DNA from: Prostheceraeus crozeri
Lineage: Eukaryota > Platyhelminthes > Polycladida > Euryleptidae
Direction of reading: 5' to 3'
NCBI GenBank assembly: GCA_907163375.1
Contig: CAJQUW010007530.1
Location: 806,001 to 870,000 of the forward strand
DNA: 64,000 nucleotides
Shown here: positions 35,901-45,559 of the stretch, in pieces
Position numbering within the stretch: the first letter of the stretch is position 1
How the letters are laid out: each line of letters begins with the position of its first letter
Position numbers and translations under genes: made by a program
The notes under the pieces: generated by a model
The model's input: the letters and a program-made list of their open reading frames with translations, nothing else
Database searches by the model: none
Told to the model about the DNA's origin: nothing

Positions 35901-38900
35901 GGTATCAATAAAAATAGAAATATTTACATGATGTCGCTAGTGATTGTTATCACAACGTACTCGCTCATGTAGCGCCAATCATATATATCAGTTCATCTAT
36001 ATCTACATTGTAAGCTAATTAATGAATAATTATTATGATCTTGTCATTGTGCACTTTTCTATTCACGCGTTGCGCATGCTTACTCCATTTGCTTTTCAAT
36101 GAATGTCATTCTTAAATATACAACCTTCTACTTAAATCTAACATCAGCGGAAGTAAATGAAATTTGAATCGATTGCCATCAGAAGCAACAAAATATTAGT
36201 CTGACGATTTTTCTGGGATAATTTTCACACATGTAGTATATAACATAATAAATGCATGCATGAAGGATTTAGGCCTACTGCAGTCTTATTTTTTAACTTC
36301 ATTTGATTAAGAAATTTGAAATTTAGCCTGTAGGGCCCTCAACTTAACTAATCATCTCTCTGCGAGTTAAATAGGTAGCACTAAAAATGATAGTCAAAAT
36401 ATTAAACAAGAAACAGAATCGCTTAATTTTTTTTAGAACCTTAGGCATTTGTGGTGCATGAACTTTGATTATAAGATAATTTTGATGAGGTTAAATGTCT
36501 ATTTATCATGTAACAAGTGATCTGATACACTCGAATCTTCATAACAAATCTTAACAAACTATCTACGAGACCTCTACCTAGATAGACCTAGAATCTTGAA
36601 TGAAAATGAAACTAAAGATGATGCCAGAAAAGGAAATTGCACTCACATCATTCACCCTTGCAGCATGTGGGTCAGGTGTGTCGTGGGTCATGTTTTCGTG
36701 AAAAGTCGGGGGGTCATATATGCCGTGGGTCATGAGTCAAGTTTCGTTGACCCACTTCCATCTCTGGCCGGAAGAATAATTTCCAATTTCCAGAACGATG
36801 TGCTACCTCACTTTCTACATATTTTTGATAATTCACAATCCTGACTTCGCGATCCTAATGAAAGTTGCACTTTTTAACATAGACTAAATTAACTCTTACA
36901 ACAGTGCAAATCATCCAAGGCAATCGGAGATGTGTGAGTGATTAACATTAACAGATTATTAAACCAAAATCTTAGCAGAATCAGCTCCACTGATCATTCA
37001 TAGTATGTCATTTGTGATGAAAAGGATGTAGGAGTCGGACTGAAATGCACAGCTCATTTTGTTTCTGAGTTGTCCACTTAAAAATACCTTGCTTCTGTAT
37101 CAAGGAGATCTAGATTTCTACAGGAGGCGAAACTGGCTCTTAGCGTTCTAATTCTTTTTGCTTAAGTGCATGTAGGCGGACGATGACAACGGAGATGTTA
37201 GGAGTTGTGAGAAGTTTTTCTCATTGTTTCCATATGTAGTTAAGCGTTCTGATACTACTTATTTATAATGGCAGTAGTGCAAGTAGACAATAATACTTTA
37301 CATGGTTATGCTTCAGAACGCTAATCAGTCAATTGCACCAGCCGATCGCTGCATCAAGTCTCACTTTCATGGTGTATGTAATATTTTTGTGGAGTTATCT
37401 GTCAAGCAATTTTTTCGAATTGTGTCAAGTAACCGAATATGTAGAAAGGTGTGAGATCACCAGTTTTCTTCATTCACCTAATATTAAGTGTCTTACTCCA
37501 GGAACTGTTCATCCTGAAAACCCAGGAGAAGCAGAACTGAGCATTCTCATTCCAAAAGACGATTCTCGCACAGTCTCTGCTCCGCGACGTGGTAAAATCA
37601 CCCCGAAAAGGCGTGCTGACAGTGCGCTATTGGAGAGAAACGAGAGAGAAGATGAAGATGAAGAAGAAGAGGAGGAAGAGGAGGAAAACACGCTGTTGAA
37701 ATGCGGACAGTGTGGACGCAAATTTTCGACTGCTCTTAACCTCGATCGCCACATCAAACTGCACAGAATCAGTGTGGGTCCGTTTGCTTGTCCACAGTGC
37801 GGCTCAGTAAGTTGTGTGAAAAAAAATATTAAATATCTTACCAATTTTTTTCACAAGTATCTGTCACTTTGACTTCGGCTTGATATCGCATGTTGTAGCG
37901 TATGTGATATGCCTAATTTGAATCGGTTTAATTGTGCGTTTTAAATATCGTGAAATATAAATGTGAAACAATTTTGACCCGATACTTGGACCTCGGATGT
38001 ATAAGGACACGACACGATAATCATGTTGTACCACTGGTGATTGGTATAATCACGGCAGAACAAATATATTTGCACTTAACTTTGAAACGCCGCTTAAATA
38101 CGAACATGCTGATGTCTAATCGATTTTTGTAGTAAGAATTAAAGCTCATTTGATACTGATGCTGATTACCACGGTGTCATTTGTCTGTCCATCGGCAACA
38201 TATAAAAAGGGCATGCCTAAATCGATCTCGGGGTTAACAAAAGGCAATTTGAATGATATCTTGTTCTTGTGATACATGATCTTGCTCGACCTAGTTTGTA
38301 TAGATGTGACTTATTACATTATTATGTGTGGGACTTATGACACTAACAACTGAACGCTACTCATTCGATATCCGCTGCATCAGTCAGTCATAGAGATTTA
38401 CCTTTGAGAAAATCGGGCCAATATGAACAGCAGCTATCGGAAGCATACAAAGCGATTTCATTTTAATTCATCGTTTCAGTTGTTATTACTCGCATTTCAC
38501 GATTTCCCTCATAAAGAGGTTGATTTCATATTAATCATGGAATTATTATATAAAACTAGATATAGATATGCATATTGATAGCTTGTTGATTGTTAAATTA
38601 TCAAATACAAACCTTATTTACCCACTCAGATACGGACGACTGAAGTTTTGTCTCGATTAAAATGAATTTGTTATTTAATAGTAAGAGATGCGGTTATCAT
38701 TATTGGTTGAAATTATTTAAATTGCTTTGAGTAACTAAAATGTCTAGCTTGTCGGATTACTGACTGACTGAAATCTTCGTTCTACGTCTCTTGTAATCCT
38801 TCCTTGCCCCGTTTACCTTTTTTACTAATGTTTACAAAAAGAGACAAAATTCAGGTATTCGAAAGAGGTACTTTTCAAAATTGTTCATATATTTCACTTT

Positions 38901-41900
38901 CTATTCGGTCAAATATAAAATATTTCGACGGGAGCTTGAAAATGTGCTAGATCTAAGTCACAAAAGCCTGCATGTAGTCAGAAGATCTTAAGATCTTGTG
39001 GTCTTAAGATCAGCACAGCAAAATTACGACGGGAGTGCCGAATCACCCCCTCCATGTAGTAATAATTCTAGTCATTCGCCACAGTGATGTGGCATTTATT
39101 GAATCCGGTCAATTTGTTTTACTGTTTTTAAAACTTCGTATCTATTTTGACGCAAATAGCTGTTTCTTTCATTGATGGAACTCATGATTATTTTCTTCCT
39201 TACAGGTGTTTGCCAAACGACGTGGGTTGGTGCGACATCTTCGTGTGCATGCAGGAGAACCTCGATATGCTTGTGAAACTTGTGGAAAAGGCTTCGCTCA
39301 GCTGACCAACCTTGAAAAACACCGACGACTTCACACCGGAGAACGGGCTTACGCGTGTCTTCTGTGCGACCGGAAATTCATGGAGCAAGAGCATCTCAGT
39401 AGTCACATGTTAGTTTTACACATTTTCTTCTCTTAGTAACGAATAGAACATTTTTGGTGAAATTAAGAAGGCAAACTACTTAATACTGTATTTCGACCAT
39501 CTGAAGTGGCCATCGTAATAACAATCCATTTACTCTTCTTATAATTCATCCCTGCTTGACAGATTCAAATTCTAAAACATGAAAAGCCAGCCGTCTTTAT
39601 TTTATGTCAAGTCGAGGCGAAACCGTGGTGAAAAAAGCACTAGCCAGCTGCTGTTCTGGACGATTCAGTAAAGCGTCATGAATTGTATTAACCCGTGTTT
39701 GAGGAGGTTTAACTTGAATTTACGGGTCGCACTAATAAGTGAATCATGTAGGGTGTCTAAAAGTCCCAAATGTCCTAAGAAAAGTTCAAAACCCCGAAAA
39801 CCGTTCTAAAAGTCCTAAATTGCCTTTTAGAATGTGAGATCTTGGCATTGTGTTTCGTGAAATCTAAAAACAAGAAATTTCAAAGTGCTCGATTTTTTTC
39901 ATAAAAATATTTTCAAGTCGAAGATGCTAATGAATATTCAAAAAAGTGTGCGTATCAGTGGCTGTGATGTGTGGCATTTGTATGTGACCTAGCAATATGA
40001 CTTAAATACATGATTACTTTTCTCATAGATTCTCATTTCAGCACAGGACAAGAGAAGCTTTATTTGGAACTCAGCACTGAAATTGACGATCAAATCTGTC
40101 AAGCTCTTTCAATTGATGGATTCTGCTGCGCGGTCTGCGGCGTAGAATGTAATCGACGAACCGTTGCGTGTCGTAGACATGTGTGCGACTTTACTACTCG
40201 AACGACTAAAAGTGTGACTATTACAGTGACACAGTGAGCCTTCGACTGGAATTGATCCGTATATGAATCTAAGAAGTGTGATACAAGCACTGCTGAATCG
40301 AGGAGTAGGTAGTTAGGTCCTGTTGTGATGACAAGGTATCTTTTTTAAAGATGCCTCAACTTCCCCTCAGTGAGGGATGGATGGTTTTCATTGACACAGT
40401 CTGTTTGCCAAATCTGTTAGCCAATGGGGAGATGCAATGAGAATAGAGCATCAAACTGCCAAAAAAAAGGCCCTTTTTAGTCGCCTCTTACGACACGCAA
40501 GGGAGTGTCGCTCCTATTGTATTCAGTCCCGGGAACCGTACGGGAGACAACTTAAGTTTCAGCGCCAATGTGAGCCACTATTAATCAGCATCTTCAGTCA
40601 AAGAAGCCTAAAAGCTTTATATTGACCGAGAGTCACGCTCGTAATTCTCTTTGATTTATTCGAACTTTCCGGAATATACATGTATGCTCAATCAGATGTT
40701 CTGTAGTAAGGTTATGTGAATTACTGTATTTAATTCTCTGCGTTGCAATAATTTTTCCAACTTCGGTTCTAGCATATCTGACTGTTTGTGATGTAGATAT
40801 CCTCATTTTTCTGGACTACCTAGTTTCTAACCTTTATATTCAACTATGAAATCTATAAAACTACGAACGAAATCGTGTATTGTGCAACTGCATGAATCGG
40901 AACCATGGTTTTCAGTTTGCTTCTTTCTTCCTATGATACTAGCATTCTATATTTGTTGCTCTGTTGTTTTCAAACGAAACTCTGATATTAAAAAAAATAA
41001 TTTCATTTTCCTCTTTCTTAGCTGTTGAACGTTCACTTTTCATGATAGCCAAATCCGTCATTGTACTCTACATCAGGGATACACCGGCCGGAATATTTGC
41101 ATTTTTTTCAAAATCAGGTAGGAGCCGAATTTATTTCCAAATCCGGATTTTTTTTTATTGAGCATAATAATAGCATAATTCAGTGTTCCTACTCTAGCCC
41201 GAATGCCCGAATCCAAAATCATGACGCCCGAATGCCCGAATTTTGATATAAATTCCTATTACTTGCCGACTTGGTACCATCAGAACAAGCTGATGCGATT
41301 GAGATGATGAACAGTTTCTTCTCAACAGTGGCACAAATGCTTCTATTCTATCTGCCCTTTGGAAATAAGTTCTTGAAATCTACCGAATTTCTCGCTCCAG
41401 AGAAGCAGTATGATACGGAAATGGAGAAATGGGGTCTTCGCTTGGCGAAGTGTACCGAATTTCTCGCTCCAGAGAAGCAGTATGATACGGAAATGGAGAA
41501 ATGGGGTCTTCGCTTGGCGAAGTGTATGCCAGATGTGATTTCCTCTGCTGAGACTTCCACACTTGTGTTGGAAATAAGACAGGTTTAAAGTATGAAACCC
41601 AAACATCATACTCCTGTCGAAAATGTTCGAGAACATTGGGTGAATATCCACAAAACTGGCAAATACCCGTTGATGGTACGACTCGCTCTAGTGACTTGCG
41701 CATTGCCTCACGGAAATTCGGATGTAGAACGTGTGTTCAGTGTCCTCCATGACACTTTGCAAAAGAAACATCTGAACATGAAACCGGAGACCGTCACAGC
41801 TGTGCTCGTCTCAAAATCATGCATGAGAGTAAAGAGCTGGACCGCTGCAACCATGCCAGTGACGAAAGAATTGTTTAATGTGGGCTTAGCTGCACGGGCA

Positions 41901-44900
41901 GCACATATGAGGAAGCGCGAAGACCAACAAAGATTAGAAGAAGAAATGAAAAGAAAATGTAAGCAACAGAAAATTATTAAAGAACTAGACGATTCCAAAA
42001 GGACAAATGACGTCATGATGCTGCAATCGAAGGAAATGGAGGATGACATCAGAAAGAAGACCGATGAACGCAACAAAATACGCAAGCTAATGGAAGACCT
42101 GCAGACCTCAGCTCCGAGATTCGACGACGAGATTGAAGACCTACACCAAAAAGAAGCAGATAATTGGCGAGAAAAAAGAAAAACAAACATCAAAAATTGT
42201 ACAGAACATTTTGAAAAGACATGCTATCAATGTTGATCTTGATGCTGAGGCAGCTGATGCTGGTCAAAAGAAGCAGAAGACTACTCTAGATAATTAAACC
42301 GAGTTTTGAGAGGTAGACGTGATTGTCCTTTTTTCAGTTCTACATACCTTATTTGAAGGACAGTTTTGTATTGTGTTCGTGCATGTAGGCCTACTTGCAG
42401 TAAATTACATTGAGAGTGTCAGCATTTTTCTAGAAACCAGAGTAAATACTTGCCAAAGACGGATTTACTCATCTTGGAAGTAGTTTTCAAAATAGTGGTC
42501 GTGTCGAAGTAAATGATGATTTTTCATATATAATTTTTGCTTATGCTATGTAAATTATATTCCCAAACACTTAGTAATACGAATATCAGGATGCATGTAT
42601 ATTGACGTACATGTATTTAAAGAATACATAGTAGGAGCACTACCCTGAATAATACATGTAAGTTATTTTATATGATTGAAACCAACGTGGCCTACCGAAA
42701 ACTACCGCAGGAAACTATTATCATCAGAAAGTATGAAGCGTAGGCCTACTATGTCGAACAATAAAGATTTGGCAGTATATTTAAGGTGACCAGATCGATA
42801 AAATATGTGCGTTATGTTCGCGAACATAGACCTATGTTAGTCCCTTTGTTCAATAAAGATAAATAGTATTCATGCCCGAATTTTTGCGGGAAAACTCAAT
42901 GCCCGAAAATTTTCAAGTTAACCAGTAGGAACACTGGCATAATTAGCAGCAAGATTGAGCCATCATGGATCTACGATTCAGTTAAAAATTCATTTAGTCT
43001 CTTATAGCAGTACATGCACCAGGCAGGGCTCTAACCGGTTGACCGGTGCCACTTGGGTTGAAGTTTTGCCAACCAGCAGACCGGTGCCGGTTGAAAAACC
43101 GGTCGAGGATAATCCAAAAAATTATGATTCTTGAAAAACGATCAAGTACATTTAAAAACGAATGAAAATTTGTTTAAAGGTAGTTCGTACAAGACTTCAA
43201 GGTGCAAGCGCATGTGTGTTTGCCTGTCAGACATGCTGCATACTTTGAGGTGTATGTACTCCGGATGATTGTTTAATATGATCTCAATCGCGTGTACGTT
43301 GGAAGAGAATTCATTCGACGTGACTATCAGGAATGAAAGTTGCTTCGTTAAGTCGCTAGAACTGACTGAAAATGTGTGATAACGTTATTGGTGATCTGTG
43401 CGTGAGGACAATGGTATGGGAGCATGATGGAAGCGTGCGAGCAATCGTAAGATTTCAGAGACACCGATGAATGAATTGCATTTTTATCACATGCAGTGAC
43501 GAACAAGCTTCAAAGTGCAAGCGCATCATTTCAAATAGCAACATTTTTATCTAGAGATTCATTTTAAGTTTGCTGTTAAAATGGTGTAAGTGTTGTTTCT
43601 TCGGAGGTATCAACAATATCAATACCGAACGCAAAAACGCTAGCTTCTATGAAGATTCCAAACTAAGGCTTTAAATGGAGTCGATGCATAGGACGGTAGG
43701 ACTTTACCCCTAATAAACATCGTCGTTTATGTTATGACCACTTAGCCGAAATCGGCAAGACAAAGAATCTGCGATACCGATCTGACCAATATCGAATAAA
43801 TCAGCCTCTATTTCGTTCGTGACCTAAAGCGATCCCATGATTCAAAATAATAGCAATGATTGACTTTTCTCAAGATGACTTCTGTCTCAAAGTAATCTCA
43901 ATTCAATGATTTCGCATTAAAATGATGCACAAGACTTTTTTTAGAAATACAGTACAGTGACATGAATTAGAACCATTGTGATGCATCGAAATATTCACAT
44001 CCTCATTTCAGACAAAATAATACCGAATACATATTCTAGAAATATACATGTACATATTCATAGATAGAAATGCTGCACTTTGAAGCTTGTTCGTCACTAC
44101 ATGTGATAAATATGCAATTCATTCATCGGTGTGACTGAAATCTTACGATTGCTTGCACGCCTACAACCGGTACACGGGCACATAAATGTGCATGCACATT
44201 CATTGTTTATCATCATGTTGAATTAATAAAAGATGACTTCAGAGATTGTCAGCGGAATTTGATAGCTTTTCTCCCATTGTAAGGAAAACCTTGCACTAAT
44301 TGTAAAAGTAATCTGCTGAATGTTAATTGTGCTACTTGCTATGCATGTACCTTTATTTCTTCTTCGAAAAACACGCCCGAACACGAGAAGTCGATTACTT
44401 TCCATGACTTTCTATTGACGATTGCTGAAACTACCGGTTCATCTTATAGCAGCTTCAGTCAGTGACCCGTAGCGGTCGTAGGAAGGTTATTGTCAATTCA
44501 CTCCCATTGGGCAGATCACCATTGGCGTCATCAGGAACTATTGTATCGCTTTCACGCTTTGACGATTGATTCAGTTTGGGTGATTTTGAGTGGACTAATT
44601 CAAGCAGTTGGAGTCAACCCTTTGACTATAATAAAAGGGAAACCGAATAGCCGCCGGAGTACACCTTTAAGCACTCATTGTCAAATATATCTATCGAATC
44701 TGTTATTGCTATCGACTATGACTTTGCCTTATTTCCAGCTTTCTGACATTAGCCAAAGCTACTGCGAATTCAAAATTAACAGAAAAATGAATTTACCCGA
44801 GTCATTCTATACTTGCGAATCCATTATCTTCAATGAGCTACATTCTTCTTTTGCAGGTTGCAACATAGCGGAGAGCGGCCATATTCTTGTGACTTCTGTG

Positions 44901-44998
44901 ACAAACGATTCAAGATGCAGTGTCATTTAGTATCCCATCTTCGGTCTCACGTTCCACCGTTGTTAGCGGGCAAGAATGCCGCTGCCACTACGTCATAG
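20373..44998 (+). CDS. THAP-domain C2H2 zinc-finger protein (six exons)
   Basis: A likely nuclear DNA-binding protein. Exons 20373-20488, 21405-21793, 24669-25154, 37502-37806, 39206-39408 and 44857-44998 total 1641 nt (546 aa plus stop), and every junction agrees in phase with GT...AG borders. Residues 1 to about 85 form a THAP domain with zinc ligands C4, C9, C52, H55 and the conserved W34. Next come an acidic and lysine-rich region with a sumoylation-like VKEEP, a proline/alanine-rich stretch, a helix-turn-helix-like segment (exon 3), a second acidic run, and five C2H2 fingers near the C-terminus. Fingers 2 and 4 are completed exactly across splice junctions, strong support for the model. 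ATG 20373 was chosen because THAP domains start at or near the first Met; an upstream in-frame ATG exists at 20286. An alternative last exon may lie at 40042-40237. The full orthologue is not recognised. Confidence 0.82.
20949..20975. repeat. (TA)n microsatellite
   Basis: An uninterrupted run of about 13 TA units in intron 1 of the THAP gene. Confidence 0.9.
21405..21793 (+). CDS. Exon 2: THAP domain end and acidic region
   Basis: Acceptor TTTTGTTTCAG. Begins by completing an Asn codon and gives RVDREPNQYDRLCSCHFND with the zinc ligands C52 and H55. Then come MFTPSDG, a strongly acidic stretch (EEENEEEKKE), the sumoylation-like KKEVKEEPDE, and a basic RRKRLRFDF segment that could act as a nuclear localisation signal. 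Donor GTGAGT in phase 1. Confidence 0.85.
22330..22529 (+). repeat. tRNA-derived SINE in intron 2
   Basis: The head reads as a tRNA-like promoter: TGGCACGGTGGTTAAGC as an A-box region and TGTCGAGCCCC as a B-box region about 30 bases later. A GC-rich body follows (GGAAGGGCATTCGGAC), ending in an ATCATTTTTTTATTG tail. Its base composition differs from the surrounding AT-rich intron. Family not identified. Confidence 0.55.
23830..24547. mobile_element. 718-bp MITE with ~190-bp terminal inverted repeats (TA target)
   Basis: Starts GTCCGGCAGC after TA (23828-23829) and ends GCTGCCGGAC before TA (24548-24549). The inverted repeats run about 190 bp with moderate divergence; both include GAGGCCGAAAATGAGACTTT. 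No transposase. TA flanks and long inverted repeats point to the Tc1/mariner superfamily. It lies in intron 2, ending about 120 bp before the exon 3 acceptor. Confidence 0.75.
24669..25154 (+). CDS. Exon 3: proline-rich linker and helix-turn-helix-like segment
   Basis: The acceptor TTTTTTCCTTGAAG and phase 1 continue exon 2 (codon A|GA). Encodes a Pro/Ala-rich run (PQPVSPPAPPTIEPAAPPA), then a compact segment of about 55 residues: QINWVRMIDRIRCLAFREA, FISVRWVANCLNRS, PAFVKKHWRGRYEDC. The order helix, turn, recognition-like helix with NRSPAFVKKHW resembles homeodomain-like DNA-binding folds. I do not recognise a named family. It ends in acidic, glutamate-rich sequence. Donor GTGAGA in phase 1. 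Base composition is clearly more GC-rich than the flanking introns. Confidence 0.75.
25155..26734. other. First part of intron 3, nothing recognised
   Basis: AT-rich intron sequence without convincing exons or transposon ends. Intron 3 as a whole runs 25155-37501 and holds the LINE fragment, dispersed repeats and mariner/hAT nest listed separately. Confidence 0.5.
26735..26830 (+). mobile_element. hAT-like terminus, solitary
   Basis: CAGGGGTCGGCAGCCC at 26735 followed by CCGCGGGCCGC is the common hAT 5' end signature (CAGGGGTCGGCAA, then a GC-rich block). No matching right end with the flank TCTTAGTG was found, so it appears truncated. Confidence 0.4.
27039..27490 (+). mobile_element. LINE 3' fragment
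   Basis: Scattered frames resemble the C-terminal end of LINE RT proteins: SAMIYGNETWSVKGYPIMK, then KRKRDMWLIEKHRSEDLRKM, and later VLRRRLQWSSHIMGREEDD. It is heavily mutated and 5'-truncated. It differs from the other LINEs of the window in its end domain. Confidence 0.6.
27491..30229. other. Intron 3, mostly unassigned
   Basis: No exon was recognised. A dispersed repeat shared with 35155-35240 lies at 28325-28405. A G8 run is at 29191-29198. The rest shows no structure that I can name. Confidence 0.45.
28325..28405 (+). repeat. Dispersed repeat, copy 1
   Basis: Shares GCATGTAAAGTCAAAA, TAATTAAAACT and TTTAGAAAACAAATTTT with 35155-35240; the second copy has a short extra segment. No class assigned. 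Confidence 0.6.
30230..30640 (+). repeat. Dispersed repeat related in inverted orientation to 62190-62590
   Basis: Aligns over roughly 400 bp with the complement of 62190-62590. Landmarks common to both are TGATCACGCTTAAGAAAAT, TTGCTATCATGATCAGTC and GATTTTATGATTCAC. Divergence is considerable, with indels. No coding signal, so a non-autonomous or non-coding element family is likely. Confidence 0.65.
32354..32971 (+). pseudogene. hAT transposase C-terminal fragment
   Basis: 205 residues. The segment LVEKVMVLCPHNMVVESGFSK and MKFFETDQQSNFSLE corresponds to the hAT C-terminal dimerisation region, where small residues and ESGFS precede a loop and helix. The rest is a charged coiled-coil-like tail (AEREIRDAEAMLEAAKRRKIE). 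The catalytic RNase H-like core is absent. A comparable charged tail follows the dimerisation region of the hAT at 41.2 kb, which suggests a related subfamily. Confidence 0.75.
33432..34413. mobile_element. hAT-type MITE inside the hAT (nest level 3)
   Basis: Begins CAGGGTGGCGGCC at 33432 and ends GGCCGCCACCCTG at 34413. GTAGTAC directly flanks both ends (33425-33431 and 34414-34420); the duplication becomes 8 bp (GGTAGTAC) if one terminal G is shared. The GC-rich ends contrast with an AT-rich interior that holds five tandem hairpin-forming units. No coding capacity. Confidence 0.85.
33780..34085. repeat. Minisatellite, about five ~62-bp units
   Basis: Each unit has the form CGCAAAAGGCTGGAAGTTTC, then CACCTGCGGCGCTTTAG, then an AT-rich spacer ending near TTATACT. 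AAAGGC and GCGCTTTAG can pair, so each unit can form a hairpin. Units differ by a few substitutions and a short insertion in the fourth. Confidence 0.85.
34701..35121. repeat. Triplicated 140-bp mariner right end
   Basis: Three nearly identical units start at 34701, 34841 and 34982 (140, 141, 140 bp). Each starts TAACTAATAAAGATATCG and ends TTTTGGAACGCCCCTCG. The only differences noticed are one extra T and a few substitutions. The unit end is the mariner terminal repeat beside TA. Confidence 0.95.
35155..35240 (+). repeat. Dispersed repeat, copy 2
   Basis: Partner of 28325-28405, followed by a (GA)n run. It starts shortly after the last mariner-end unit. Confidence 0.6.
35241..37501. other. 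End of intron 3, nothing recognised
   Basis: AT-rich sequence without motifs, apart from several GTGGGTCA repeats near 36660-36760. Confidence 0.45.
37502..37806 (+). CDS. Exon 4: acidic linker and zinc finger 1
   Basis: Acceptor TTACTCCAG; phase 1 joins exon 3 as G|GA. Encodes a linker with a basic patch (RRGKITPKRRAD), an acidic run of about 14 Glu/Asp, and finger 1 with ligands in CGQCGRKF and RHIKLH. It ends with CPQCGS, the front of finger 2. Donor GTAAGT in phase 0. Confidence 0.85.
37807..39205. other. Intron 4, nothing recognised
   Basis: AT-rich intron of 1399 bp. A short palindrome AAGATCTTAAGATCTT lies near 38983; no transposon ends were recognised. Confidence 0.5.
39206..39408 (+). 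CDS. Exon 5: zinc fingers 2 (end), 3 and 4 (start)
   Basis: Acceptor TTCTTCCTTACAG. The first residues, VFAKRRGLVRHLRVH, complete finger 2. Finger 3 (CETCGKGF and KHRRLH) follows an AGEPRYA linker. Finger 4 begins CLLCDRKF after a TGERAYA linker and is cut by the donor GTTAGT within its second-histidine region. TGER-type linkers are typical of DNA-binding C2H2 arrays. Confidence 0.88.
40042..40237 (+). CDS. Possible alternative last exon
   Basis: A good acceptor (TTCTCATTTCAG) in the same phase as exon 6 would join exon 5 to give HITGQEKLYLELSTEIDD, then a cysteine-rich end (CCAVCGVEC, RRHVCDF) and a stop at 40235-40237. Finger 4 would lack its normal end and fingers 4-5 would be lost. The frame is open and the cysteine spacing is suggestive, but no polyadenylation signal was found nearby. 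It could be a chance frame. Confidence 0.4.
40366..40570. repeat. GC-richer repeat with a familiar core
   Basis: The block containing TAGTCGCCTCTTACGACACG, then AGGGAGTGTCGCTC and GTATTCAGTCCCGGG, resembles from memory a core found in repeats of many invertebrates. Ends not defined. It lies in intron 5. Confidence 0.35.
41181..42936 (+). mobile_element. hAT element in intron 5
   Basis: Ends CAGTGTTCCTACT at 41181 and AGTAGGAACACTG ending at 42936. The 8-bp target duplication GCATAATT is exact at 41173-41180 and 42937-42944. Next to both ends are copies of ATGCCCGAA, likely binding sites. At 1756 bp it is shorter than a full hAT and encodes only a C-terminal transposase part, so it is an internally deleted copy. 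Confidence 0.93.
41271..42236 (+). pseudogene. hAT transposase C-terminal fragment
   Basis: Two frames, 41271-41588 and 41592-42236, separated by a stop. The first holds a 72-bp tandem duplication (41381-41452 and 41453-41524), repeating 24 residues that include PEKQYDTEMEKWGLR. The second carries the hAT dimerisation region (LALVTCALPHGNSDVERVFS, LQKKHLNMKPETV) and a long charged coiled-coil-like tail. The catalytic core and BED finger are missing. Probably inactive. Confidence 0.8.
42945..44856. other. Remainder of intron 5
   Basis: No exon recognised. It contains GGTTGACCGGTGCC-type GC-rich sequence near 43035 that looks like a hAT terminus without a partner, and a long inverted repeat (43432-44162). 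Confidence 0.45.
43432..44162. repeat. Long inverted repeat, ~88-bp arms
   Basis: Arms 43432-43520 and 44074-44162 are complementary with several mismatches; both hold GAACAAGCTTCAAAGTGCA in opposite orientations. The spacer is about 550 bp. Possibly the remains of a foldback or MITE element whose outer ends have decayed. Confidence 0.6.
44857..44998 (+). CDS. Exon 6: end of finger 4, finger 5 and C-terminus
   Basis: Acceptor TCTTCTTTTGCAG. AT|G completes a Met, and MLQHSGERPYSC supplies the second histidine of finger 4 and a canonical linker. Finger 5 is CDFCDKRF with SHLRSH. The tail VPPLLAGKNAAATTS ends at TAG 44996-44998. Confidence 0.88.
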
Positions 44999-45403
44999 AT
45001 CTCAATAGCAGAATTCTGCGTTCTCAGTGCAATGTGAACCCTTTTGTGCACCGTCTACTTGTGTTGCAGCTGTAGATAGAACCGATCTGTTTCGGTTGGC
45101 AATTCTTACGGGCAGTGAGTGGAGAGATGCTCCCTCCGACGACGAGGAATATTCTTTTCCGTGTCAGACAGCTGTAGACACAGTTCTCAGTGCATTTCAT
45201 TGTCTCAATGTTTTCTTTCTTGTGATAGATTGATGTTGATTTGTGTTGTCGCCATATCGAGTCCTTGAATCGAGTGACTCCTTACTCCATGACCTTTGTG
45301 GTGGTCGCCAATAACTTTTAACATGGGATGAATCGCTTTGTTTTTATGGTATCTATTTACATGTAGACGGCTTTTTTTCTTGACTAGGATTTTGAATAAT
45401 GTG

Positions 45404-45409
45404 AATAAA
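45404..45409 (+). terminator. Polyadenylation signal AATAAA
   Basis: The first AATAAA after the stop of the THAP/zinc-finger gene, about 400 bp downstream, which fits a 3' UTR of ordinary length. Confidence 0.45.
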
Positions 45410-45559
45410 TTTGTTTCCATTTCCTGACGAATGGCAGTGTTGTTGTTTTCAGTCTCAAAGCGTCCAAATCATTTGTTGCATGTCGGACTGCCATTGTACA
45501 AACTCGCCATTAAATTGACTTGAAATGAAAGCGTTTTATTTTTATTCTATAGCAGCGAC

